Below the pieces are notes generated by a model. The model saw only the letters and a program-made list of their open reading frames with translations, was not told where the DNA came from and ran no database searches. Positions 57,228 to 64,000 of a stretch of 64,000 bases of DNA are shown one piece after another. Made by a program: the position numbers and the translations under genes. The stretch is from NCBI RefSeq assembly GCF_900167945.1, contig NZ_FUZA01000002.1, positions 1,581,604 to 1,645,603 on the forward strand. The letters run 5' to 3'. Origin of the DNA: Dyadobacter psychrophilus (GTDB lineage Bacteria; Bacteroidota; Bacteroidia; Cytophagales; Spirosomataceae). Position 1 is the first letter of the stretch, and every line of letters starts with the position of its first letter.

Positions 57228-57549
57228 CCTCACAATGAACAATGGTCACATGACTACTTTCTTGTTGGAATAACTTTTAAATGGTTACAATTACTATTAA
57301 TGTCTGTCTGTGAATTTTAGAAATGTTTTGCACCGTTTTAACGGTGATTTTTAGCAGTGCTAGGTTTGTTTAACAGCGGTTGTCTCAGGTGATTCTAAAT
57401 GATGTTGCCTGCGGTACGAGGTAACTGTTGATAGTTCCAGATCTGCATTGCGCCTAACGATAAAATTTTTATGTACAATAGAGTATACGAGGCTTAAACG
57501 TGCATCTTTTGTTTGATAGTCAAGAACTTATGCAAACAATAACAAGCGT
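57228..57549. other. Intergenic region with a terminator-like hairpin
   Basis: The perfect dyad CACCGTT (57331-57337) and AACGGTG (57340-57346), followed by ATTTTT, looks like a terminator for the permease remnant. The rest is AT-rich and holds no gene I can support. It precedes the AT-rich hypothetical gene at 57550. Confidence 0.45.
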
Positions 57550-58236
57550 ATGATAAATGTTCTAATGTCCCTTTTGTTATTTGGATCACTAAAATATCCT
57601 GCTCCAACAAATGTGCCTAAGAGTGTCGATAGTGTATTTCATGCTTTTAGGTTTGAAAACTTCAGAGAAAGTGTCATTTACTTTCGAAATAAAACGTCTC
57701 GTAAAGTATTAGTGAATTATCACTTAGGATACGGTAAATTACAGTTTATCAATGGTCATGGTGACACACTTCTGCTCACTAATAAGTATTTAATAGATCG
57801 CATATTAGTAAGTGGATGCGAGTTTATACTCGCTCCCAAAGATGAAGATAATGACCTAGAAATTGTATCTGCTTTCTCACAGGGTAGAATTGGCATGATC
57901 ACCAAGTATGTTGATAATACCAATCCGGCATCTACTTCGTCCCCAAAATATTTAGACAACCCATCTTCGTCAATACCTACCTCTCTCTATATTTCTAATG
58001 CCAACAGTGAATTTCACTGGCAAAACACTGTCTTACCATTGAAGCGCCATTTGAAAACAACATATCATTTCGTCGATTCTAACGGTATTATTTCATCAGT
58101 TTCACAAAAAAGCCTTTTTAAGCTTTATGCTAAAAAAAATAAGGATATAAAAAGATATCTGAGATCGACTGACATAGACTTTTCAAATTTACTTGATATT
58201 CAAAGGGTTGTTTCATACTTAGACGCAGATAACTAG
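57550..58236 (+). CDS. Hypothetical protein, 228 aa, AT-rich
   Basis: The product begins MINVLMSLLLFGSLKYPAPT, a possible short signal peptide or membrane anchor. A mixed alpha/beta body follows (FRFENFRESVIYFRNKTSRK, GDTLLLTNKYLIDRILVSGC). There is a Ser/Pro-rich stretch around residues 125-150 and a basic C-terminal half with Phe, Tyr and Lys. I recognise no family. Base composition is AT-richer than the flanking element genes, which may mean separate acquisition. It is preceded by a long upstream gap and followed by the FISUMP gene. Confidence 0.55.
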   Translation: MINVLMSLLLFGSLKYPAPTNVPKSVDSVFHAFRFENFRESVIYFRNKTSRKVLVNYHLGYGKLQFINGHGDTLLLTNKYLIDRILVSGCEFILAPKDEDNDLEIVSAFSQGRIGMITKYVDNTNPASTSSPKYLDNPSSSIPTSLYISNANSEFHWQNTVLPLKRHLKTTYHFVDSNGIISSVSQKSLFKLYAKKNKDIKRYLRSTDIDFSNLLDIQRVVSYLDADN

Positions 58237-58380
58237 ACAGTAGCAACACGTCACAATATTGGTTTTCGCAAATAAAACCAACAGCGTTATTCGTTGGCAA
58301 TAAAAATTATCCTGATGATCCGCTGAAAAAATCCTGCAAGGCTTGTTCAAATTTTCCTGAACGTTTAATCTGAAACAATA

Positions 58381-59016
58381 ATGATGAAACAATACATCTT
58401 TACCGTGCTTGCTGCCTTGTTTTTGACACAAGAAGGAATTGCCCAATCTACTGGCACCTTCACTGACTCGCGCGATGGTCAAACGTATAAAACGATGAGC
58501 TTTAAGGAAGACTCAACCGGCAAAACCGTTACCTGGTTGGCACAAAACCTGAACTATAAAGTGGAAGGCAGCTATGCTTATGATGATAATGAAAATAATC
58601 GGAAGGAGCTGGGCTTGCTTTACACCTGGGAGGCAGCGAAAAAAGCCTGCCCCTGCGGCTGGCATTTAGCGACGGATAGCGAATGGGCTGTTCTTGTGAA
58701 TCATTTTGGCGGCAAGGACAGCGCCGGTGAAGCGTTAAAAAGCACCAAAGGCTGGAATGAGGACGGTAACGGTACAAATAGCAGCGGGTTCGACGCGCCA
58801 GCAGGAGGTCACCGGAAACCTGATGGCAGTTATTTTGCCCAAGGTGTTTTAGGTATCTTTTGGACGTCCACACTTACTAATTCGGTTGATAAAGTCTGGG
58901 GGTGGAACTTTCACTATGGCGGCCCTCCAAGTAGCAATAAACGAAATTTAAAAAAAGCGTTCCGTTGGGATGTTCAAGTTCCTGTCGGAATCTCAGTTCG
59001 TTTGGTCCGGGATTAA
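58381..59016 (+). CDS. FISUMP domain-containing secreted protein
   Basis: The 211-residue protein has a signal peptide (MMKQYIFTVLAALFLTQEGIAQ). The mature part is a fibrobacter-succinogenes major paralogous (FISUMP) domain: FTDSRDGQTYKTMSF, VTWLAQNLNYKVEGSYAYDD, LGLLYTWEAAKKACPCGWHL, GFDAPAGGHRKPDGSYF and the terminal SVRLVRD. FISUMP proteins are surface or secreted proteins of unknown activity with a C-type-lectin-like fold. Intact, and placed in the element upstream of a decayed region. Confidence 0.88.
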   Translation: MMKQYIFTVLAALFLTQEGIAQSTGTFTDSRDGQTYKTMSFKEDSTGKTVTWLAQNLNYKVEGSYAYDDNENNRKELGLLYTWEAAKKACPCGWHLATDSEWAVLVNHFGGKDSAGEALKSTKGWNEDGNGTNSSGFDAPAGGHRKPDGSYFAQGVLGIFWTSTLTNSVDKVWGWNFHYGGPPSSNKRNLKKAFRWDVQVPVGISVRLVRD

Positions 59017-59189
59017 GGCAAGCCATTAGCTTTTTGCAACGACTATGTCGAATTACGACACTTCCCTGAATATCACTCAAAAACACTTTCCTTTATTTAC
59101 GCCATCTCATAGGCCCATAGAAAGGAAAGCAAAGTATAAATACGAGCCAGCTTACGATCTTGTTTTTCATGGTTCTACATCTAACGATT

Positions 59190-59640
59190 TATAAATGATC
59201 ATGCGCCCGTTGGTTATACCAAATAACCGGAAAGGGTAGAATATAATTATGCGTATCCAGCGAAGTAGCTTTTTCATAGCCATGTAGTTTTCTAAAAGAA
59301 AGATACTGAGAATCAACCACTATTCCAACCTTGTCCCAACTGCTATGTAGTTGCCATTCAGTGAGACACCGATTGCTTTCCCATTCGTTCCGGATCGGCA
59401 GCTGCACCGGGTGAATCGCTTCTTCTTTTGCCTTCTGACTTAGCCCTCCATGGCAGCTTTACCGACGCGGGCCCAAACCGCATTGCAGTATTTTGCCTTG
59501 TCCTGGATTTCTTTTCCCTCCAATTGCAAGTCGTAAAGCCTATATCAGGGCAATTTAATTTTAAAATTTTCGTGCAAAAGAGTCCTGAAGTTTACACAGG
59601 TCAGCCAAACAACAACAGATGATTGCTTGTGTCTCAAATT
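59190..59640 (-). pseudogene. Multiply frameshifted remnant of an unrecognised gene
   Basis: Coding-looking peptides run one after the other on the reverse strand in changing frames: LADLCKLQDSFARKF (near 59600), then RLYDLQLEGKEIQDKAKYCN and AVWARVGKAAMEG ending in a stop near 59440, then LSQKAKEEAIHPVQLPIRNE onward in a shifted frame, ending at HDHL and the stop at about 59189-59191. Joining them requires at least two frame corrections. I do not know the protein family. The order and continuity make chance unlikely but not impossible. Confidence 0.4.
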
Positions 59641-59753
59641 GCCATCTTATATATCAACGTCTGATATTTTGCCCTCGCATGAGTTGTATGAGAATTTATA
59701 ATTTGAATTTACTTAGACTGTGACCGGCGCAAACGAAAGTTACAAAGCAAAAA

Positions 59754-59865
59754 ATGACGGCTGCAAGCCTGCACTCCGTCATCCGGCTTTTTAGCTAAAC
59801 CCGCATTTGCCCGCCGCACCTTAAACCGCCGGATGGGCTTGCACCAAGGGGCTTCGCCCCGTCAT
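59754..59865 (+). ncRNA. Structured leader upstream of ardA (candidate cis-regulatory RNA)
   Basis: TGCAAGCC (59762-59769) and CATCCGGC (59780-59787) together pair with the uninterrupted 16-mer GCCGGATGGGCTTGCA (59828-59843), leaving a 10-nt bulge and a 40-nt loop. ATGACGG (59754-59760) can pair with CCGTCAT at either 59776-59782 or 59859-59865; the first choice competes with the long stem and the second encloses it. A GGGGC-TTC-GCCCC hairpin lies at 59848-59860. Mutually exclusive pairings suggest a switch or attenuator for ardA, about 75 bp downstream. An origin-of-transfer or antisense function is an alternative. Confidence 0.5.
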
Positions 59866-59940
59866 TTCTTCTTTGAGTGGAAGGCAGCGATTGCCCTGAG
59901 CACGAAGCTGGGGCCTTAGCTACTTAAATGCCTTTCAATC

Positions 59941-60498
59941 ATGAACGATTTCGAGAAAGCTCCACGAATCTACGTTGGTACTTATGGTCAATACAACAAC
60001 GGTTCACTGTTTGGTAAATGGTTTGACCTTTCAGATTACGAAAACCTCAAAGACTATCTGCAAGACTGCTTCGAATTCCACCGGAATGAGCTGGATCCGG
60101 AATTGATGTTTCAAGACTGGGAGAACATCCCGGACTTCCTGATCTCTGAATGCAGCCTGCACCAGATTGCTTTCGCATACTTTGAAGCGATCAGCGAAAT
60201 GGATGAAGATACCGCCGAAGCATTTGAGATCTATAGCAACCACATTAACAGCTGGCCCTCCAATGGATATGAGTTGGAAGATCAACTCGAATGTTTCAGG
60301 GAGAACTACCGCGGATACTTTGGAGGCGCGATGAAAGATGCCAAGCTCGATTACGCTTACCAATATGTTGAAGATGCCGGGATGCTATTCGGAGCACCAG
60401 CTGCTCTCGAGCGTTACTTTGATTATGAATCCTTCGCCAGGGACCTATTCCTGGATGGACATAGCGAGTACGGTGGACACATATTCATTGATTATTGA
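59941..60498 (+). CDS. ardA: Antirestriction protein ArdA
   Basis: The 185-residue acidic protein starts with the ArdA signature PRIYVGTYGQYNNGSLFGKW and continues through ISECSLHQIAFAYFEAISEM, GAMKDAKLDYAYQYVEDAGM and a C-terminal FDYESFARDLFLDGH. It has no signal peptide and is rich in Asp and Glu. ArdA is a DNA mimic: its elongated acidic dimer copies B-DNA and blocks type I restriction enzymes, protecting incoming mobile DNA during transfer. It is intact, preceded by a structured leader and followed by a strong terminator. It is the clearest mobile-element function gene here besides the integrase. Confidence 0.95.
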   Translation: MNDFEKAPRIYVGTYGQYNNGSLFGKWFDLSDYENLKDYLQDCFEFHRNELDPELMFQDWENIPDFLISECSLHQIAFAYFEAISEMDEDTAEAFEIYSNHINSWPSNGYELEDQLECFRENYRGYFGGAMKDAKLDYAYQYVEDAGMLFGAPAALERYFDYESFARDLFLDGHSEYGGHIFIDY

Positions 60499-60507
60499 AG
60501 ATTGTCT

Positions 60508-60550
60508 AAGCTGCACGATGCAGGCCAGCATCTTGCAGCTTTTTTCTTTT
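60508..60550 (+). terminator. Rho-independent terminator after ardA
   Basis: A long two-part stem has AAGCTGCA (60508-60515) pairing with TGCAGCTT (60534-60541) and the inner GATGC/GCATC around a 6-nt loop. It is followed by TTTTCTTTTT. It ends the ardA transcript 10 bases after its stop codon. Confidence 0.85.
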
Positions 60551-60678
60551 TATTCCATGAGAAAAATGGGAACAAAAATCTGGATTGTCGGCACTATTTT
60601 CAGCCAACGAGTATTGCGAAGGGCACTGACTGCCTTTGTGGTGCTTCAATTTGGTCAAATAAGAAAACGAAACAGGCA

Positions 60679-61000
60679 ATGGTAAAAGAGGAAAAGAAAA
60701 GCGAAAAGAATGCCGCCGTTTACGCCAATCAGCTGGTCACACTGGCAGATCTGGAAAAGTGTAAAGATCAAATGCTCGAGCAGTTGCGGATAATGCTGAA
60801 ACCGAGCAGCGCGGCCCAAACCAAGCAATGGCTCAAATCCAGGGAAGTAAGAAAGCTGCTGGATATATCGCCTGGCAAACTTCACCAGCTTCGGGCAAAT
60901 CGTCAGCTGGGCTATATGCGCATTGGGGGGGGTGATCTATTATGACCGCGAGGATATCGAGAAGATGTTTGAACGTTTCAAAATACCCATGGGCAAATGA
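60679..61000 (+). pseudogene. Helix-turn-helix DNA-binding protein, frameshifted at a run of eight G
   Basis: From ATG 60679 (MVKEEKKSEKNAAVYANQ) the frame runs through a coiled-coil segment and an excisionase/MerR-like HTH (WLKSREVRKLLDISPGKLHQ, GYMRIGG) to a G8 tract at 60925-60932. In the sequence as given the frame shifts and ends at 60945. With one G fewer the reading continues as VIYYDREDIEKMFERFKIPM and stops at 60998-61000, overlapping the ATG of the next gene by 4 bp. Both the family pattern (GG-I/V-IYY) and the overlap show that the shorter tract is the functional form. The run may be a phase-variable switch, a true mutation or a sequencing error. Confidence 0.75.
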
Positions 61001-61215
61001 AAAATAAGCGCAACACGGCAGCGAATGGGTTCGGCAGCCAGGTCCCGCCCAGCTGGCGTCAAGTCAGCGTTTACTTCTCCCAACAATCATCTCCAAATAG
61101 ACAGGCGATAGATTTCTTTATGCATTATCAGCAGCGCAAATGGCTAGACGATCATAGTAAGCCGCTGAGAAACTGGAAGAAGCTTGCCTGGACATGGATT
61201 TGGTACCGAGGTTAG
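60997..61215 (+). CDS. Small protein resembling the C-terminal domain of replication proteins, 72 aa
   Basis: The product reads PPSWRQVSVYFSQQSSPNRQ, then AIDFFMHYQQRKWLDDHSKP and LRNWKKLAWTWIW. This P-x-x-x-x-V-x-x-YF, F-x-x-Y, W, NWK-x-x-x-x-W pattern is that of small proteins encoded in Bacteroidota mobile elements and the C-terminal ssDNA/DnaT-like domain of replication initiators. It overlaps the stop of the HTH protein by 4 bp (in the restored frame), so both form a translationally coupled pair, presumably for element replication or its control. Confidence 0.65.
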   Translation: MKNKRNTAANGFGSQVPPSWRQVSVYFSQQSSPNRQAIDFFMHYQQRKWLDDHSKPLRNWKKLAWTWIWYRG

Positions 61216-61302
61216 GATGAATGACGAGTACATATTCAGCGTCTCTGGTATGAGCTGTATTGATAGGAAGCCGTGACCAAGCCTGGCCACGGCTTCGCTT
61301 AT

Positions 61303-62612
61303 TTACGCAACACGCCGAAGGCTGCCCGTCTTTGAAAAGAGCTTTTGGCGGACTTTTGCCACATTTTCGCTGATCCTGGATTTTCTCACGCGACAGTACC
61401 GCATCGTCGTCCGGATGTTCTTATGGCCAAGCATCTTACTAACATCTTCCAAGGGGACGCCATTGTTTAGCATTATATCTGCAAAGAAATGCCGGGCATC
61501 ATGGGTGTCAAGTTTTCGGATACTTCCTGTAATGTCTCGGATATCACACAGGTCTGCGATCTCCTTTAAATAGGTATTGTAGCGAAAATTGCTGTTTACA
61601 GGGATCAGTTTGTCAAAGGTGATACAGTAAGGATGGTCCCTGTATTTGTCGATCAGTTCATCAACGATCGGCAGGATAGGCACCATTTCGCCGACCTGGG
61701 TCTTTCCGCGTTTGCGCAACAGCCACCGTTCCCTGGTTGTGCCGACCAGCACAATACTGTCGCGGGTTAGGTTATAGATATCCTGATAGGCAAATCCAGT
61801 GAAACACTGGAAGATGAATGCATCCCGGACCTCGGCGAGCCTTTCTACGTGCATCTTCTTTCGGTAGATGCGCTCGACCTGCTCGAATTCCAGCGGGATA
61901 ACCTCCACTTCCCCACCAGAGCACTTGAAACCTTCCATAGGGTTTCTGGTAATGAAATCCTTTTTGACACCGATCTTACTATTTGCCTGGTCGACTTGAC
62001 ATCTTTCCTGGCAGAAACCTCGGCAAGCGGTTTGGGTTTATGAAGGGTCAGGTAGTCATAGAGCTCTTCTGCAAAAAGGCCGGACAGCTGCGGAAATTTG
62101 AGGTCGGAGCATTTGTACTGATATTTAATAAAGGCAGTGACATGCCTTTTAAGCTTTCGCCAGTGCCGAAGCGTATTGTCGGAACGCATCCCGCGTCCGA
62201 CCATCAGCTCAAACTTTTCGATGTGCTCATCAAATGCTTCGAGCAGCGTCTGTTCTTTCTTCAAAGCTTGCTTGCAGGCGTCAGGCTTGTCCTCTACCGG
62301 CTTTCCTTTGAAGACGTTTTTCAGCATGGTTGGTGTAATGCTTTCAAACTGGGATTGCAGCACCATGAATTGGGAAGTAAGCGCAGTCCGTGTCTGATCA
62401 ATAGCAATATTGATCAATTTGCCTTCCATGCCAGGCGCGGTCACTTTTTTGGTTTTGGAGCACCAGTCGTCTGGGTGCATCTTTTTTCCTAGGGAGATTT
62501 CATCTTCGAGTCCCTCGATGGTAACCCGGACATAGATTGGCGCTTTGCCGTCTTTGGTCGCTTTGGCCTTGAAGAGACAGAACAGGATCGAAAGTTTCTG
62601 ATTGCTTTTCAT
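61303..62612 (-). pseudogene. Tyrosine recombinase (integrase) of the element, split by a frameshift
   Basis: The first part (62612 to about 61980) has an Arm-binding domain (MKSNQKLSILFCLFKAKATK, DEISLGKKMHPDDWCSKTKK) and a SAM-like core-binding domain (LRHWRKLKRHVTAFIKYQYK). The second part (61303 to about 61985, in another frame) resumes with KKDFITRNPMEGFKCSGGEV and the catalytic domain: FQCFTGFAYQDIYNLT, HDARHFFADIML, SKMLGHKNIRTTMRYCRV, which carries the His/Arg/His and the nucleophile Tyr. Continuity at 61970-61985 needs a single-base indel. The gene lies about 250 bp from attR and is oriented away from the tRNA, as in tRNA-integrated elements. Confidence 0.88.
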
Positions 62613-62712
62613 CCTTCACACTTTTAAGTGATCTAATGTTTCCCTATGGGGACATCCCGCAGGCGACGCATCGATTTCCTCAAAATCACATCACACAAGC
62701 TATTATCGGAAA

Positions 62713-62763
62713 TTCGGTTACCTAATTTAGAAAATCAGATAGGTAACCGAAAAGGTAACCGAA
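62713..62763. repeat. Candidate arm-type recombinase/excisionase sites
   Basis: TTCGGTTACC at 62713-62722 is the inverse of GGTAACCGAA, which occurs twice at 62742-62751 and 62754-62763 (12-bp period). The cluster lies between the integrase gene and the tRNA. The older left copy has only one GGTTACC and degenerate partners. Such repeats near att sites usually bind the N-terminal arm domain of the integrase or an excisionase. Confidence 0.5.
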
Positions 62764-62834
62764 TCGGTTGGTTTACTTTGATCAGGAATGATTCACAAAT
62801 CTTCAACAGGCTGATTTTCCGACCATTTTAAACA

Positions 62835-62877
62835 AGAAAAGCGCCCTTTGAGGCGCTTTCAGTGATCCCGCTGGGAT
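62835..62877. repeat. Right attachment-site repeat (attR) at tRNA-Lys
   Basis: Exact copy of 52971-53013 (43 bp). It covers the tRNA terminator and the tRNA 3' end (bases 62863-62877), so the element joins the chromosome at the 3' end of tRNA-Lys. The element between the two copies is about 9.86 kb. Confidence 0.88.
62838..62859 (-). terminator. tRNA-Lys terminator
   Basis: AAAGCGCC (62838-62845) pairs with GGCGCTTT (62852-62859) around a 6-nt loop; on the reverse strand the stem is followed by TTTTCTTGTTT. It ends the tRNA-Lys transcript and is part of the duplicated att sequence. Confidence 0.8.
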
Positions 62878-62935
62878 TCGAACCCAGGACCCATACATTA
62901 AAAGTGTATTGCTCTACCAGCTGAGCTACGGAATC
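62863..62935 (-). tRNA. tRNA-Lys (anticodon UUU)
   Basis: The 73-nt reverse-strand gene folds as a standard cloverleaf. The acceptor stem pairs GATTCCG with CGGGATC (one G-U). The D arm has AGCTCAGCTGGTAGAGC. The anticodon arm ATACA-CTTTTAA-TGTAT shows anticodon TTT. The T arm is CTGGG-TTCGAAT-CCCAG. The discriminator base is A and CCA is not encoded. The 3' end is the integration site of the adjacent element, which has restored the full tRNA sequence. Confidence 0.96.
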
Positions 62936-63512
62936 GTTTTGCTAATTAAACTGCTAGCCTCAGCTTTTTTACCTCGTGTCCCGTTCCTCAATCGTGGTGC
63001 AAAGGTACATTTTAAATATTTCCTTCCAAATCGAGGACAAAAGTTTTTGTGTCAGTAAATTTTCAGACGTGTCTAACCTTCTGTTTTAAAGACATATGGC
63101 TGGCCAAAAATTTTTCAAAAATTTTACAATTTCTTAATCCTTCCCAAAAAATAGCCTGCCGTGGGCGCTGACGCTGCTTTTGTATTGAAAATTATATTGA
63201 AGGCGGGGAACTTTTTATTTAACGGTTCATATACGCATTCATAATTTTTATTTTTCCCCGTTGTTACTAAATAAATTATTACTACATTTCGAGGGATTAT
63301 TCTACTACAAACATATTCTATCTGTGACAAAATAAATTACCTAATAACATTACATACTCTTTGTCAAGGAGTTACACTCTTCAGTCAGAATTTTCAAATC
63401 AGGGCTCGCCCCTTTCACCTGAAAACGACAAACTTCGGCGGTTCCGGAGTCTTGTTACGCATTTTTTTTCCCATTAAAATTTAGTTCTTCAACATTTACC
63501 TGATTAAGATTG
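62936..63512. other. Intergenic region between tRNA-Lys and the right-edge gene
   Basis: This 577-bp stretch is AT-rich and shows no gene I can support; a 68-codon reverse frame at 63124-63330 has no recognisable features. Its left part must contain the tRNA-Lys promoter (reverse strand), and its right end the promoter of the gene at 63513. Confidence 0.45.
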
Positions 63513-64000
63513 ATGAAATTTTTACAGAAGTTAATTTTCGCGAGCGGGTTGCTGGGCCTCATGGCGGCAACCTCGGATGATGCGTTACGGAAAGAGCAAA
63601 TGGCTGTGGCGTCGCAGGTAGTCTGCGGAACAAAACCTGGAACGTCTCAGCCAATGGTATGGACTCACGACGAGTTCCTGGGAAATGTAGGTGGAAAGCC
63701 TGTATACACAATCATCCATCAGAACAGGATCTACATTAGATGGGACGGTAACCCTGATCAGAGCCGCAAATCGCAGGCATTTGATAACACGGCCATTCTG
63801 CTGCACATGGATAACAATAAGTTTCCTAACAACACGGACGGAAACCGGATTGTTAACTCATGTATCAACTCCATTGACCCAAGTACAATGGGTAACAATT
63901 ACCTGGGAACACAGCAAGGCAACATGATCCCTTGTAACAACAAGCCTATTACAGATGGTTTGATGCTGGGTACATTCCGCGGAGGCGATGGTGTGAGAAC
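63513..64000 (+). CDS. Secreted protein of unknown function (partial, C-terminus beyond window)
   Basis: The frame opens at ATG 63513 and is open to the window end (162 full codons). The product begins with a signal-like segment (KFLQKLIFASGLLGLMAATS), then VVCGTKPGTSQPMVWTHDEF, GKPVYTIIHQNRIYIRWDGN and ITDGLMLGTFRGGDGV. It has several Cys, Asn and Trp residues typical of exported proteins. I recognise no domain in the visible part. Confidence 0.75.
   Translation, partial: MKFLQKLIFASGLLGLMAATSDDALRKEQMAVASQVVCGTKPGTSQPMVWTHDEFLGNVGGKPVYTIIHQNRIYIRWDGNPDQSRKSQAFDNTAILLHMDNNKFPNNTDGNRIVNSCINSIDPSTMGNNYLGTQQGNMIPCNNKPITDGLMLGTFRGGDGVR

Larger units (their letters stand above)
59017..59940. other. 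Non-coding and degraded region between FISUMP and ardA
   Basis: No intact gene is present in these 924 bp. The left half (59190-59640) carries coding-like pieces on the reverse strand in shifting frames, described as a separate pseudogene. The right half (59750-59870) is strongly self-complementary and is described separately as a structured leader of ardA. Confidence 0.5.

Noticed and set aside
60502..60678. N-terminal extension of the HTH protein starting at a TTG at 60502
   Set aside because: It would run through the ardA terminator hairpin and has low-complexity, unlike the family; ATG 60679 fits better.
63124..63330. 68-codon reverse-strand frame right of the tRNA
   Set aside because: No domain, AT-rich, no start context; probably chance.

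Overview
The window looks like a chromosome segment from a Bacteroidota species of the order Cytophagales, probably a Dyadobacter-like soil or plant bacterium. The evidence is type IX secretion (T9SS) C-terminal sorting domains, PadR/FtsX-type permeases, hybrid-propeller sensor kinases paired with LytTR regulators, a BNR/ThuA/SGNH/PVC-heme gene set, a TAnnTTTG-type promoter and start sites without Shine-Dalgarno motifs. The genus is an inference. No rRNA or CRISPR array is visible; there is one tRNA gene.

Layout. 1-3.9 kb: partial M28 (GCPII-like) peptidase, an XRE membrane regulator, a radical-SAM protein of the spore photoproduct lyase family and a RibD-C reductase. 4.0-8.5 kb: an AT-rich defence/toxin island holding a SymE-like toxin, an XRE-ImmA/IrrE peptidase overlapping a DUF4411 PIN-like gene, and an AAA ATPase plus TOPRIM/DUF4435 pair that matches the PARIS (AriA-AriB) architecture. 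9.2-21.3 kb: secreted carbohydrate-related proteins (ThuA, BNR, PVC-type heme/HEAT, SGNH hydrolase), a methyltransferase, a divergent HxlR/NmrA pair, an AraC regulator and an aldo/keto reductase. 21.4-32.1 kb: a large vWA protein, a giant T9SS subtilase and an FtsX permease. 32.5-40.7 kb: proline dehydrogenase, a membrane LytTR regulator, an unpartnered molybdopterin dehydrogenase subunit and a propeller histidine kinase with its LytTR response regulator. 40.7-49.2 kb: an ArsR-SRPBCC-DoxX-DUF4256-AlkD operon, a TPR kinase, an ECF sigma factor with a membrane/periplasmic extension, and KatG. 49.4-52.4 kb: a PadR-permease operon.

53.0-62.9 kb: a decayed integrative element in the 3' end of tRNA-Lys(UUU). 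A 43-bp sequence containing the tRNA 3' end and its terminator is repeated exactly at 52971-53013 and 62835-62877. An integrase gene broken by a frameshift lies beside the tRNA. Left of the outer repeat is a second, more degraded integrase fragment, so elements have accreted in tandem at this site. The element carries an intact ardA antirestriction gene preceded by a strongly self-complementary leader, an HTH gene broken at a run of eight G, a replication-like small protein, a T9SS cargo protein, a FISUMP protein and several pseudogenes. Reading-frame damage is concentrated in this element; I saw none in the rest of the window.

The most interesting items are the PARIS-like pair with its neighbouring PIN/ImmA module, the tandem tRNA-Lys element with ardA and its structured leader, the sigma factor fused to a membrane domain, and an inverted-repeat operator shared by two permease loci. 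The last gene (63513 to the window end) is a partial secreted protein of unknown function.
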